Assembly (NCBI RefSeq): GCF_021917145.1
Contig: NC_061074.1
Location: 8,675,382-8,739,381, forward strand
DNA from: Hypomesus transpacificus
Taxonomy: Eukaryota; Chordata; Actinopteri; Osmeriformes; Osmeridae
Length of the DNA: 64,000 nt
Reading direction: 5' to 3'
Each line of letters begins with the position of its first letter. The first letter of the stretch is position 1. Made by a program: the position numbers and the translations under genes. The notes beneath the pieces are model-generated. The model did no database searches. It was not told the origin of the DNA and saw only the letters and a program-made list of their open reading frames with translations. This document shows positions 13,269 to 27,004 of the stretch, one piece after another.

Positions 13269-14556
13269 TCAGGTTCCCTTCCTACCGCTTTGGCCACGGT
13301 TGACAGGTCGCTGCCAGACTTGAGCAAGGGTTCTCTCCTGGCGTGTTATAGCACTGAAGTCAATTTTTTTCAATTGAGGCAGAACTGCAATCACATACCT
13401 CCTAACAGACAAAGACATGTGATACAATATTATGGCATGCCTCTAATGTACAATAATACATGTTAGACAGATACCTCTTAACCCTAAGTAGTCTTCAGAG
13501 GTCTATAACCCTACTTTCATTTAAGACAGAGCCTGGGTACTGTACATGTGTAAATGGTGTTGCTAGGCAGACAGCAACACTGTGTAACTGGACCCTGATC
13601 TCTGCTCCTTTTAAGCACCTGTCAGAAATCTAAACAGCTGCAAGCTAGCTCAGCACCGGTTACACATAGCACACACATACAGCTCTCAGATGGTGCACTC
13701 TCAAAACCCTTTGAGGCTGAGGACAGGATGAGGTATGGGTGTCTACAGGTTCCAGTTCACTTCTAACCGACATATTGGATGATCATATATAAATAGATGT
13801 TACAGAAGGAAAAGATTAAGCATCGCTAGGCCTATGATACGGTGCCATTCACACCAGGTGCGGGGGGGTATTTGTGTCTGTACCTGTAGCCTTTCTCGTT
13901 TTCTACAGAGTTCCCATGCATGGTGAGTGTGTGCAGGAAGGGCAAGGCTCCTAGTTTGTCCACCTCTGAAAGGTTACAGATGCTGTTACCATGGAGATAC
14001 AACACCCGCAGCTCTGGAAGCTCACAGATGACCTGAGAGACAGTTTCATTCGATAGTTTACTGATTTAATCATTGAAAAAACATACACTGAGCATAAAGT
14101 TGACGGTTGGTGACTGTTGGTAGTAACCCGATTATGATATGGACTATATAGGCCTACACCATGACGACGAAGACTCACTGCGTTTATGTGTGATATGTCG
14201 TTGAAGGAGAGGTCCAGCCAGGACAGCAAAGCTGGTTCAGAGAAGTAGTGTTTGACAGTTTCACAAAGGCCACTCAGTTCGGTGAGGAAATTGTTGTTGA
14301 GACGTAGCGAACGGCTGCAGAACTTATCCTCCGAGTTCTTTCTCACTGGCCGCAGTCCGTGATTGGGCTCCTCGTTCAGTGCATCTTAGAGAGAAAGTGA
14401 GAGAAAGTAAACGTTGAGAGACAGGAAGATTGAGAGTGATAAAGGTGAACGTGATTAACAGTAAACTGTTACCCGGAACAGTCACATTATAATTTAACAT
14501 TTACCTGCCACTGAACTAAGGCTTTTGAATGAAAAATCCACCGGAGCTCCATACAT
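13269..14556 (-). CDS. lrrc51: Leucine-rich repeat-containing protein 51
   Basis: A small leucine-rich repeat protein whose molecular role is poorly known. In primates it overlaps the LRTOMT locus. Four exons on the minus strand, 14556-14505, 14384-14179, 14032-13884 and 13401-13269, join in phase to 179 residues (human 192). The protein reads PVDFSFKSLSSVADALNEEP, then LRR cores SLRLNNNFLTELSGL, LLSWLDLSFNDISHI, LRVLYLHGNSICNL and LHTLTMHGN, the LRR-cap-like ENEKGYRRYVIAVLPQLKKI, and a basic tail ending RGQSGRKGT. These align throughout with my memory of human LRRC51. The chosen ATG is the first in frame, but the frame stays open upstream through a possible acceptor (TTTCAAAAG), so an extra 5' exon is possible. 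Confidence 0.94.
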
Positions 14557-15203
14557 TTCAGCCTTTTGAAAGTAAAACAAGTCTTATAGTAGACTTATAG
14601 ACTTAAGTCTTATAGAGTTATTCTAAGAACCTACATGAATATATTAACGTTAGCAGATCATTATATATAGCTATATATAATACACAACAACTTGAAATAA
14701 GCTTCTCCCATCACTGGTTAAAAAGAAACTTGAGCTAAGATTCAACAAACGTTTCCACATTAGTCATTCCATTTGCTAACCAGCATCCTATCGAGATAAA
14801 GCTGCAAAATATAACTATCACTATCATCTATAACTATGAACAATCTATTGACTGTGGTATACACGTTGCAAAATAATATTTATAGGAATTTAGACAGGTA
14901 AACGTTGCGCAGAAAGCTTTGTTTACATAGAGAGCTCACTGTTGCAAAACCTGTTTCCAAGGTGATGGGGTGGGAAATGTAGTTTGTTGTTTACTTTTAA
15001 TTGTCCTTTATGTGTGGTTTCACACCGAGTAAACCTGTTAAATACCTCTAACCTTTGTAATACATGTTTATACATACAATAGGTTGATTTATATGAAGTG
15101 CAAAGGCACATATAATACGTACATAATCAGGAAAACTGTTTCCAAGAACTACAGTGATTGTGTATTGGCAAGAGCCCGTCTACGTCCGGCCGTCCCTTAG
15201 TCA

Positions 15204-15224
15204 ACTTCCGGTACAATCACCAAT
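15204..15224. promoter_or_regulatory. Candidate shared lrrc51/numa1 promoter (ETS + CCAAT)
   Basis: ACTTCCGG (15204-15211) and CCAAT (15220-15224) lie between the divergent lrrc51 start (14556) and numa1 start (15787). A plausible numa1 non-coding exon ends at a GTAGGT donor at 15336 and would splice to an acceptor near 15772. Bidirectional use is inference. Confidence 0.4.
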
Positions 15225-15786
15225 CAACGCAATGCAGCTTCAGTTGCGCCGAAATTTAAAAGAAGGACGGGTCGAAGAATACGAAAGGGTCAAGTTAGCT
15301 CTAATATTTCGGAAGATTACTTTTTCGGGCTGCTAGGTAGGTTCAGTTTATTTTCTAAATATGTTCTGAATTTACCTATCTATAAATTATTCCTAATGGG
15401 GCACATTTTCATAGAAGGTTTAAATAAAATAGTTTCTGCAGGTTAGAGAGTGGCTGCAAACATTTGAAACAAGTTTTCTGACTACACGCCTCGGTTCAGG
15501 ATAACTAGCCTACAGTAGCTGACACTGATAATGACTAACCGTAGCCTGGTACTGAACTGTATCCTCCTTGTTTGTTTTTGATTTATACAGTTTGTAGATT
15601 TTAGACCGACTGTTAATGTAGTTGTAGCTAGTAGCTTAGTTACTTTGTGCCAGTCACGGATCTACACCAATCAGCCAACCACGCCACTGCATCTAGTTTG
15701 CTAGCGAAATATTTTTTCAATTTTAGTCTTTAAGCTGTACAATTTTGCTTACCATCTCGCTTGCACATCTAGTTGAAGTTCGTGAA

Positions 15787-16789
15787 ATGGCCATCGACAA
15801 ACTGAAAGAAGAGGCGATATTGGAATGGGTAAGATGGCAATTCTAAAAACTAGTTAGCGCTAGCAAACATAATCACTACCTGTTGGAGAAAACAGTGCAT
15901 ACTTGACAATTGGTTTGTTACTGAGTAGTGAGTACAACAACTCTCACTGATCCAAACAGGTCAACAGCATGAAGTTGGATCTGCCGGTTTTCAGGATTAT
16001 CGATTTACAAGACGGACTTTTACTGATGAGAATTGTGCATAAATTGTAAGTTTAAACAGATTTCCTTAACCAGCATGTGTTGTGAATCGAGTATCGTTTA
16101 TTTTAAATTTTTACTTTGACCATCAGACCTGGTGACCTGTATGTCATTATCTCTCCTGTCTCAATCTCAGAAAGAAAGAAGAACCCCCGGAGAAGATTCT
16201 GGAGCTGCCTGAAGACAGGTTCCAGTTCATCGCTGACTTCTTGCAAAGTAAATCAAGTTTTACTGATAAGGAATGTTCAGGAACATCACAAAGTACACTC
16301 AGACTACATTATTGTAATCACTTCTATCTATTAGGAGAATGCAGATACCTTGCAAGCCAGGGAACTCTGGTCAACTGGGACAACCTTGTACATGGAATAA
16401 ACCTTGAGGTGGAGCTGTCAAAGGTGTGTTATGCACATAAAAAAATCATATGTGATGTCAGTTTGCTGTGTAATTGTGTGTTAAAATGTCTCACTTTTCC
16501 TGTTGTGTTTTTAGGTTGTTTTGTTGCTGCTGTTCCAGGCTTCTATGAAAGGCTCTCAAAGTCTCAATGCTCTGGAGTATAGAATTGAGGTAGGAGGATT
16601 CCTGATCCATGTGATGCACAATCCATAAACCAGTAGAGAACAGTAGAGTGATTTGTTTTTCTTCCCTTGGCTTTAGCTTGAACTCGCATCCATGCTTCGC
16701 TTTGTAATGGATAGTGAGAATGAAATCAGCATAAGCAATTGCCTGGAAAAATACCTGAAAAAGGAATGTAAGTAGTGATTTTAAGTGTA

Positions 16790-16820
<31 letters not shown>

Positions 16821-17891
16821 CTTCATGAATATTAATGGCTTACGTGGCTTTCCAATAAAAAACATAATAAACTCCTGTCTCCCATGGCTCTCTAACCCTC
16901 AGCGGTGGTGTCCATGCTTGTGAGTAGTGACAGTTCCACTGCCTCCTTCACAGACGACGAGTCCCCTGTCTTCCAGCGCTCTCAGAGGGTGCAGTTCCTG
17001 GAGCTCAACACTGTCGCCACCTCTTCTGTGAGGTAGCATTAACTTGACATGCATGCCTGGACACCCTCATTTCTCTCAGGGCTCAATAAAGTTCCTGATT
17101 ATTTGTAATATCTTATCTGACAAATCTAATAGCTTACTGCTTGTTGAGAATTTGGGCCAATTATGTTATGTACTTTTTTAAGAATCTAGCTTAAGCGTAG
17201 GATAGCTTTTTATTTGAATCTGGGCTTAATAAAAATGGCTTATCGAGACACACATCCTCCTCCTTTTCTTTAAAGCTCTCCTCTGCAAGACATCATGAGA
17301 ACTCCTCAGTTCCAGCGGAGGATGCGGCTGAAGGAGCTGGCCCAAGAGAGAGAGATGAGGGACGAGTTGGAAAGAGAGCTGACCAACAGCAAAGCCACGA
17401 TCCAACAGAGAGGTATCAGTCCAAGATCACTCTCCTGTAAAACATTCAGCTTTTTTGTTTTGAGAAGAACTTCTCAAATGTTCTTGCTCTGCTGACACAC
17501 TTGTGTTCTTCCAGAGACTCAGATCCACCAGCTGCAGCACCGTTTGGAGAGACTGCAAAGGGAGCAAGCAGAGCTGGAGGAGGGTCCCAGAGCAGAGCTG
17601 GAGGAACTGAACACTAAGAACCAGCGGTACGGCGGAATAGAGCCTGTGTGTTTTTCAAAGTTCCGGCTCTGTAACTGTATCTGATAAACAGTGTCTCTCA
17701 CAGGCTGCAGTCTCGTCTCCACGAGGTTCTGAAACAGCACCAAGATCTGAAGACCACCTCCTCTCACATGGAACGCAAGGTGGACGAGCTCACAGAGGAG
17801 AACGGGACTCTCTCTGACCAGGTGATGACTGAAAACCAGCTTTGTGTGTTGGTGTACAGAGTTCAAGGGCTTTTGGTGAACATATTTGTCC

Positions 17892-17924
<33 letters not shown>

Positions 17925-20900
17925 ACCTGTCAGGTGGTAGAGGTGTGTTCTCGGCTGGTCAGAGCCGAGACTGAGGTGGAGAGGCTGACTGAGACACAGA
18001 CATCAGCTCAGGAGAAATGGAGCAGCAAAAACGAACAGCTTTCGGCAGAACTCAGACATGCGACTGCAGAAAAGGTAAATGGGTCTCGACCTTAAAGGCA
18101 GGGTTTGGAAGTTTGGCGAAACTAGCAGTTTTGGCTTGAGTTTGAAGGGATTCACACCTAAATATCCCAACCCCTGCCTTCAAAGACACCCCCCCTAAAA
18201 ACACATGACTTTTGCCGGGAGGTAGATAGACAGACAGACAAGTAGCCTGAACAATTTGGTCCATCATTAATTTCAGTCCAAACTCAATGATGATGATGAT
18301 AGTACACTCCTGCTACGCTCACAGATATCAGATTTATGATTTATGTCAAACCTGTTTCTCAGGATGTGAAGTTTATTTAATCAAACGTGACAGAAGAGCA
18401 TCTCAACATCCCCCCTCCCCCAAATAGAAGTGTACATTATACAAAATAAACGTTGGTGTTGCTTCCTGACAAGTGATATCATGACGACCTGTGTCATCTC
18501 TGCCCTTCAGGAGTGTTTAAATGAAAAACTTGAGATCCTTCAAAGTAAGATCCAGTCTCTGGAAGATGAGCTCAGTCGAACCTTGGCCCAGGAGAAAGGG
18601 GAGAGCATGGGACCCATCATGGAGGTAAGCAGAGGCATCACAAATGTATCACTTCTGAGTCTGTCCCCTGTTTGATAGCAGATGTTATGAATATTGACAG
18701 TTTTACCTAAAACAAATCGCCTTTTCTTCACAGTGGGAGCAGCTGAGACAGGAGCTGGTTGCTGCCATGCTCAGACACACTGAGCTGGAGGTCACCATCT
18801 CCAGTCTGGAGGGGCAGATCCAACAGACCAAGGCCCAGCATGCAGAGGAGAAGGCCCAGCTTCAGTCAGAGAGCCAGCTTCTCCAGGAGGTTGTGTCTGA
18901 CCTCCAGGGGACCCTGAGTGCTCTCAAGGCTGAAAAAGAAGCTCTTCAACTGGCCTTGAAGGAACAGAGCGACTCTCTTAACACCCACCTCCAGAGCCTG
19001 AGCAAAGAGTTGGACCGCCTTACCACTGCCATTCAGCAGAAGGAAAAGGAGGTGCAGGCACTAAGAGAAGAGGTTCAGGAGGAGAGGAGGAAGGGAGGGG
19101 AGCTGAGTGTAGCCTTTGATAAACAGGGGAGCGAGGCCAGGGAAGAGATTCAGGGTTTGAAGGTCCAGGTGGAGACCATGGAAACATCTCTCAAGGGGGC
19201 CGAGAATGAGATCCAGGCCAGGGAAGGGCAACTGGTGAGGTTTCAAAATGAGAGCTCGGCACAGAAAGAGCAGCTGCGAGAGGAGATCCAGAGTCTGAGG
19301 GTTCACATGCACAGCATGGAGGAGTCCCTGAGGAAAGCCGAACAGGACATGAGGGCTAAGGAGGAGCAGCTCACAAGCTACCAGCAAGAGAACACCAAAC
19401 AAGCGGACATGCTGCAGGAATGTGTGGCCGCTACCAAGGAGGAGGTTGAAAGACTAAAGGAAGCACAGAGTGAAAAGGAGGTTCTCCTCCTTCAGGCCAC
19501 AGAGAAGATGGAAACCCTCCAGGCAGAGATCTCTACCGTCTCGTCCCTCTCTGCAGATAAAGACCTGCAGCTCAGCAGCCTGAGAGAGGAAGTAGCAAAC
19601 CAGAGCAACTCACTGAGGAGCGCTGAGCAGGAGGTGCAGGCCAAGAAGGAGCTGCTTGCCAAGTTGCAGGAGGAGAACATCCAACAGAAGGAGGTGCTGC
19701 AACAGGAGATCCAGTGCCTGAAGGTCCAGATGGAGAGCATGGGTGACTCCCTTAAGAGGGCTGAGGAGGAGATCCAGACCAAGGAGGAGCAGCTGGCTAG
19801 GATCCAGGAGGAGATTGTCCACCAGAAAGAGGAGTTCCAGGATCATGTGGCTTCCAATGAAAAGGAAGTGCAGAGCATAAAGGAGGAGGTGCAGGCAAAG
19901 GAAGAACAGCTGGAAGCATTGAAAATGGAGATCTGTTCCCAGAAAGGCATGCTGCAGGAGGAGATCCACAGTCTGAAGACACAGATGGAGGACATGGTAA
20001 CTTCTCTCAGTAAGGCTGAAGAGGACATCCACGCCAAAAAGGAGCAGCTGGCCAAGAAGGAGCAGGAGCATATCCAACAAAAGGAGGTGCTACAGAGCCA
20101 TGTGGCTGCCACAGAGGATGAGGTGAGAGAACTGAAGCTGGCTCAGAGTGAGAAGGAGGTTCTCCTCCTCCAGGTCACAGAGAAGATGGAGTCCCTCCAG
20201 GCAGAGATCTCTACCGTCTCGTCCCTCTCTGCAGATAAAGACCTGCAGCTCAGCAGCCTGAGAGAGGAAGTAGCAAACCAGAGCAACTCACTGAGGAGTG
20301 CTGAGCAGGAGGTGCAGGCCAAGGAGGAGCTGCTTGCCAAGCTGCAGGAGGAGAACATCCAACAGAAGGAGGTGCTGCAACAGGAGATCCAGTGCCTGAA
20401 GGTCCAGATGGAGAGCATGGGTGACTCCCTTAGGAGGGCTGAAGAGGAGATCCAGACCAAGGAGCAGCAGCTGGCTAGGAGCCAGGAGGAGAGTGCCCAT
20501 GAGGTGGAGGCTCTCCAGGGGGTGATCCAGGGTCTGAAATGCCAGGTGGACAGTGTGGAGGCTTCGCTGACAAAGGCCGATGATGAGCTGAAGCAAAGAG
20601 AAGAACTGCTGGCTAGGTTGCAGAACGACAGTGCCCGTCAGGAAGAGCTGCTTCAGGCAGAGATTCAGAGCCTGACTGTACAGGTTGGCAGCACGAGTGC
20701 CTCTCTTCAGAAAGCCTTGGAGGACACCAAGGCTAAAGAGGAGCAGCTCGCTATGCAACAGCAAGAGAGCACCCAGCTAAAGGAGGCATTGCAGGAGAAG
20801 CTGTCCATGTCTGATGAGGAAGTGCATAGGCTGAAACAGGAAGTCCAGACCAAGGAGGAGCTTCTAGAAATACTGAAAAACGACAGCTCGGCTCAGAGTG

Positions 20901-23900
20901 TGCTGCAAGAGGAGATCCTGGCTGTCAAAGAACAAATTGGGAACCTGAATGCCACTTTGAGAAAGGCTGAGGTGGAGATTAGCACCAAAGAGGAACAGCT
21001 GGCCAAGACCAAACAGGATGGTGCCCAACAGGTGGAGATGCTGCAAAACCTCTTGTCTGCTACTGAGGGAGATGTGGGAAGGTGGAAGCTGGCTCAGAGT
21101 GAGAAGGAGGTTCTCCTCCTCCAGGCCACAGAGAAGATGGAGTCCCTCCAGGCAGAGATCTCTACCGTCTCGTCCCTCTCTGCAGATAAAGACCTGCAGC
21201 TCAGCAGCCTGAGAGAGGAAGTAGCAAACCAGAGCAACTCACTGAGGAGCGCTCAGCAGGAGGTGCAGGCCAAGGAGGAGCTGCTTGCCAAGTTGCAGGA
21301 GGAGAACATCCAACAGAAGGAGTTGCTGCAACAGGAGATCCAGTGCCTGAAGGTCCAGATGGAGAGCATGGGTGACTCCCTTAAGAGGGCTGAAGAGGAG
21401 ATCCAGACCAAGGAGCAGCAGATGGCTAGCAGCCAGGAGGACATTGTCCATCAGAAAGAGGAGTTTCAGGATCATGTGGCTTCCAATGAAAAGGAAGTGC
21501 AGAGCATAAAGGAGGAGGTGCAGGCTAAGGAAGAACAGTTGGAAGCATTGAAAATGGAGATCTGTTCCCAGAAAGGCATGCTGCAGGAGGAGATCCACAG
21601 TCTGAAGACACAGATGGAGGACATGGTAACTTCTCTCAGTAAGGCTGAAGAGGACATCCACGCCAAAAAGGAGCAGCTGGCCAAGAAGGAGCAGGAGCAT
21701 ATCCAACAAAAGGAGGTGCTACAGAGCCATGTGGCTGCCACAGAGGATGAGGTGAGAGAACTGAAGCTGGTTCAGAGTGAGAAGGAGGTTCTCCTCCTCC
21801 AGGTCACAGAGAAGATGGAGTCCCTCCAGGCAGAGATCTCTACCGTCTCGTCCCTCTCTGCAGATAAAGACCTGCAGCTCAGCAGCCTGAGAGAGGAAGT
21901 AGCAAACCAGAGCAACTCACTGAGGAGTGCTGAGCAGGAAGGGCAGGCCAAGGAGGAGCTGCTTGCCAAGCTGCAGGAGGAGAACATCCAACAGAAGGAG
22001 TTGCTGCAACAGGAGATCCAGTGCCTGAAGGTCCAGATGGAGAGCATGGGTGACTCCCTTAGGAGGGCTGAGGAGGAGATCCAGGCCAAGGAGGAGCTGC
22101 TTGCCAAGCTGCAGGAGGAGAACATCCAACAGAAGGAGATGCTGAAAGACCATGTGTCGGCTTCTGAGGAGGAGATCAAGAATCTGAGGATTGATGTCCG
22201 GGCCAAGGAGGAGCTGCTGGACAGCTGGCAGAAGGAGAAAGCTCAACAGCAAGTCAAGATCGAGGGCCTGAAGGTTGACATGGAGAGTATGGACAACTCC
22301 ATCAGGAAGGCCAATCAGGAGATCCAAGCTAAGCAAGAGGAACTTTCCAAGCAAAACCAATTTGACACCCAACAGAGGGAGGTCTTGCAGGAGAAGTTAT
22401 CTGCCTCTGAGGAGGAGGTGAGGAGGCTGAAAGAGGACATTCAAACCAAAGAGGAGCTACTGGCCAGGCAGCAGCATGAGGTGCTGCAGCAGGAGTTGGC
22501 AACCAAGGAGGTGAACCTCAGGGAAAAAGACGTATTCCTTCACGAGAAGGAAGCGCTGGAAACCAGGGTCCTCCAGGCTGAAGGGGTTCAGAAGGAGCTG
22601 GAGAGGCAGCTTGAGTTGCTGCGCCTGGAGAAGGAGATCTTGGCTGCAGCCAAACGGACTATGGAGAGGAAGGGTCAAGCTTCCCATACGCTGGAGGAGG
22701 TACTGCAGCAGGAGATGGCTTCTCTACGGTCGGAGAGGGATAGACTCATGGAGATGCAGATGCAGTCTGAGGAGAGGGAGAAGCTGACAAGAGACATGCA
22801 GGAGCAACTCTCCGCAAAGACCGAGGCGGTTGAACATTACAAATCACAGGTAGGCCATCCGCCTAACTGCATCACACACAGACGTCTCTCTTATCTATAC
22901 ATTTGCATATGTGTGTGTAATATATAGACACACACACACAACCAACGGCCGGTGTTGTGGCATTACCAGGTGGAGAAGGCCAAGGCTCACTACGATGGGA
23001 AGAAGCTTCAGCTGCAGGAGAGCCAGGGCCAAGTGCAGGAACTCCAGCGCTGCCTGGAGATCAAGGAGCTCGAGTTCAAGGCCGTCTCTCAGGAAATGAT
23101 ACTGCTGAATATGGACCTGGATAAGGTTCGGAGCAATGAAAAGCTGCTCAGTAATCAAGTCGCCAGTCTGGGGGCACAGGTACTGTATTCATGCACACAC
23201 GTGCATATGTACAAGATGTTGGTCATAAACTAAAATGTGTGTACAGTATATGTGATTTTTTTCAAATCAAGTTATTATATAGGATTTTTTTTACCAGCTG
23301 GCATTTGCAGACCGTAACTTGCGTGAGCAGGGCAGGTATCGGGGGGGTCTGGAGAGCAAGGAGGCGGAGCCCCAGAAGATCCACACGCAACAAGACAAAA
23401 GCAACGACAGTCTCGATTACAGCTTGGATGACTCGCTTAACACCACACGGTAATCTTTACCATTCACCTCCACTATACCTGAATGACTTTGTGGGATTGA
23501 ACTCCCTCTTAAGACCCAGGCCAGTGTTTAACTTCAGATCTGCCCGTACAGGAAACCATCGTTTCCGGAGGAGTCCAGCACACCCATGGTCCGTAGCTCT
23601 GAGCGCCTGGCCTCGAAGCGCCGAGCTCTGCAAGGGGAATCCCTGGAGACCCTCTACTTCACCCCCATGAACACCCGCCAGCAAAACAGGTCAGTTCATC
23701 TCTCTGAAGGTCCATGTGCAACTCTGGTTATTTCACAAGCACCTCCTCTGAATTCTAAATAAGACTGAGACATAATGTGTGTGCTGATACTAGGACCAGT
23801 ACGGACAGGAGGCTTGAGGGCAGCATCACCTCTCTAGCGGAGCTGGCTCTGGATTCAGCCCGTAAACCCCCCACCTCCTCAGCCAGACGCCGTAGAACCA

Positions 23901-26331
23901 CCCAGGTTATTAACATCACCATGAGCAAGGTAGATGGAGCATGTGTCTCACACTCATAAGCAGGGAATGATCTCTGATGATGTTTTCGCTACTGGCAAGC
24001 CCTGTTGACTCCTCTCCCTCCTTCTGTGACATGTAGAAAACTCCAGGCCGTGGCGAAGAAGTGACCGACGAAGACAACGGGATGTACTTCACCCTGCCGG
24101 CTGCTCGCTCCCATCCCAACCTGACGCACTCGCAGGCCTCTCGCCCTGTCTCCGTGGAGATCTTCAGCACGCCAGGGAAAGCGGTGTTCGGCTCCAGCGA
24201 CCAGCTCCTGAGCCTTCCAGGATACAGGCGAAGCACTGCCCACAGCATGCCCCCGCCACGGAGTGAGTTGGATGCACACCCCACCAACAGAGGGTGCACG
24301 GTTTCGGTTGATAGGGGCCCAGTTATCTAAATAATGTGCTGTGTGTGTGTGTGTTTGCAGGCACCAGCACGTTCTGTGTCGGGGCAGATAATGAGCCTGA
24401 GCAGGCGGGTGATGACTGGATGCGGATTGCGGAGCTGCAGGCCAGAAACAAGGCCTGTCTGCCCCATCTTAAGAGCAGCTACCCCCTGGAGGTCAAGGTA
24501 CGGAGTACTCAAATCAAAATGTATTTGTATAGTCCTTTTTACAAGCAATGGGTACTCACACACACACACACACGTTATGTCACAGACAGACAGTTGCCGT
24601 TCTGTAAGATTGGCATACGTCTGTCAGCTGTATTTGCTCTCGCTGAGAGGTGCTGTAGTGTCTGTGGACATCTCCAATCAAAGCCTGGCTTCTGTTCCCC
24701 CAGCCTGTCGCCACTCCAGCGTTCACCCTCACGGATGACGACATGCGCATGGGTGACCCCACAGAGACCATCCGCAGGGCTTCCATGATGCCCGGACAGA
24801 TCCTGGACTCCCTCTCCTCGCACCGCCTCTCCATGATGCCCGGACAGATCGGGGCGGGCGTCAGCTCTCACCGGCTCTATCTGGCGCCCAAAGCCAGTGA
24901 ATCCCACATCAGCCGAGCCAATGGCAAACGATCGGCTGACCAGCTACAGACCCTCTCGCCGCAGGTGGGGCAGAGAAGAGGGATGGAAAGGCAGCTTAGA
25001 GTACACCATGTAGACAGTGTGTGGTTGAAATCGGAGCTTTGTTGAAGGTCTTCCCTGCTTTTTCTCGTTTTTCTTTCTCAGTCTAAACGCCAGGCCAGCT
25101 GTTTCCCTCGTCCCTTGACTCCTAAAGATAAAAACCGGGTGGTGTCCTCCAGCACCCTCAAAAGCCAGCCGCTCAGTCCGGTGAGTCTCAAGTTCAAGTC
25201 TTTTATTTGTCAGGTGCACAGAGCAACACAAGGTTAGACTGGGCATTGAAATTCTTAAGACAAGACAACGCAAGCACCTGGCATAACATAACATATAAGT
25301 ACACAGAACAAATTGACATCTATGCTGAGCTTGGATAAGTGAACTTCCTAAATATACAGATAGCAATAAATAAACGACTATACTAACCCTAACACTAAAA
25401 CTTCCTAAATTACAGATAACAATAAATAGTACGCTATACTAACCTCTAGTCTCCCGGATCGTTCACACTTCGACATCGTAAACGTCACTCGTTTCCTGTC
25501 CTTAAGTCCTTCCTCTCTCCTCCACCCCCCACGCAGGCTAACAGGAGACAGTCAACAATGTTTACCATCGAGAACACGCCACAGAAGGCCTCCAAGAACC
25601 TCCTGCAGCGAGGCATGAACAAGCTGCGGAGCTCGACCAGAAAGTCTCCAGGGAACTCCTCCAGAAAGTCTCCTGGAAAGTCCTCCAGGAAGTCTCCAGC
25701 ACAAGTTGCTCGTAGGTCCCCAAGGAAGCAGGTGGGGGTGCCCCGGGTCAGAACAACCAGACCCGCTGTCCAGTCTCCTCAGGTGGGAGCTGGGGAGAAA
25801 AGGAGATCTCCTCGCACCAGCAGGAACACGGACCCTAGTCTAACCTCTAGCGCTCGCAAGGTAAGCCAACACACACACATGCAAGTAACTGACAAGGAAT
25901 CCTAGATGGAGAGAACACCATATCAGAGCTATCTCGACTCTTAACTCCTGAGTTATATTATGTGTGTGTGTGTGTATTCAGGACCTTGCTGTTTCCGGAG
26001 CATCTGGTCATTAAAGGTCTTGTCATCTTATTCAAACAGATTTTGGTCTTCAGGGTCTCTCGCTTTACACACCATTTGTTGTTTACCTTATGATTGAGAC
26101 AACCATGATAGAAGTCTCTTTTTATTTATGTATTGAACTGCACTTTTCCATTTATATCTAGTGGTGTGCATGCATGTGATGTATTTGTGTATGTTAATAT
26201 CATACTATACAGCACAATGTATGTGGTGTCTTTCCCCAGAAGTGGGGCTGATGTAGTGGACTGTTTGTCTGGTGAATCACTGATCTCCTGTGTTTCTCCT
26301 TTAGATGATGAACTTCAGGATGAAGGTGTGA
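15787..26331 (+). CDS. numa1: Nuclear mitotic apparatus protein 1
   Basis: NuMA organises spindle poles and tethers dynein with LGN at the cell cortex; in interphase it is nuclear. Twenty-three coding exons join in phase to 2345 residues (human 2115): 15787-15828, 15960-16045, 16171-16247, 16335-16423, 16515-16589, 16677-16767, 16903-17032, 17276-17412, 17515-17626, 17704-17821, 17934-18074, 18511-18624, 18734-22849, 22970-23179, 23298-23449, 23552-23689, 23794-23929, 24037-24262, 24361-24497, 24704-24964, 25082-25180, 25537-25860, 26305-26331. Residues 1 to about 150 form the hook-like head (WVNSMKLDLPVFRIIDLQD). Residues 405-1776 come from one exon and are coiled coil. The tail keeps ESLETLYFTPM, RRRTTQVINITMSK, LLSLPGYR, DDWMRIAELQARNKACLPHL, the CDK-type sites PLTPKD and ENTPQKA, and SRKSP-type basic repeats. 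Extra length lies in the coiled coil. Confidence 0.96.
19464..22150 (+). repeat. numa1: In-frame tandem duplications inside the numa1 coiled-coil exon
   Basis: A module beginning QSEKEVLLLQ.TEKMESLQAE and running through SADKDLQLSSLREEVANQSN occurs four times, starting near 19464, 20142, 21092 and 21771. A second module (EEFQDHVASNEKEVQSIKEE) follows the first and third copies, near 19814 and 21442. The whole segment of about 1.0 kb from 19464 recurs about 1628 bases later at very high nucleotide identity, including silent sites. Unit lengths keep the reading frame. Confidence 0.9.
25188..25455. repeat. Dispersed repeat fragment in a numa1 intron
   Basis: Intron sequence with the fish repeat-like string TTTTATTTGTCAGGTGCACA, followed by an imperfect direct repeat of about 50 bases (ACTTCCTAAAT...CAGATA.CAATAAATA) near 25345 and 25401. 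Family not identified. Confidence 0.4.
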
Positions 26332-26847
26332 AGAACTATCACTGATACTGCACATTATACTACTATGTGCACATTATACTACTATGTGTACATGGTATAT
26401 ACTTTATATACAATCCACATGATTTTATTTTAAGAATCCAATCTCATTTCTCATTATGTGCAATTTGGATACAGTGATTTGCATATTGCATACTTTATTG
26501 CATACTTTTTTTGTAAAAGGTTTGTCTAAAAGGCTTCATGTCTCTTGGTATGTTTAATTATAGTTCAATCGCACTTATAGACATCTACATCACATATGTA
26601 GAATTACTTTATGTTATGGTTTAAGGAGCAATAGGTTGGGTCTCAGTAAGACATAAATGCTGCCAATTTCATTTTTATCATGGATGTTTTATTGGTCCAT
26701 TTTCTTCTTGTACACATTTGACTTATTTTTCCTCTTTCTTTCCTTTTTTAAAACTTATTATTATTAGTAAGTTGTATTCGTATTATTCTCATTTTAATTT
26801 CTTGATTATGTAATATATACATGTTCTTACTGGGCTTTAAATTAAAA

Positions 26848-26853
26848 AATAAA
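26848..26853 (+). terminator. Likely numa1 polyadenylation signal
   Basis: AATAAA in an A-rich context about 0.5 kb beyond the numa1 stop, and before the next gene begins. Confidence 0.5.
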
Positions 26854-27004
26854 TGAAATGGATGCGTATCCGTATAATTCTTTGATTGAATCCAACAGTT
26901 TGCACAGAGTGGGAACATTTAGGACATTCTAAATAACCTATTATGGAGCCACCTAGTGCTCAAACGGTTTCAAATCAAGCAGTTACCTACTATTTATTCT
27001 TCCT

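Noticed and set aside
19061-22687. Many Leu/Ser-rich minus-strand open frames of 60-158 codons
   Set aside because: They are antisense shadows of the numa1 coiled-coil exon and recur with its internal repeats.
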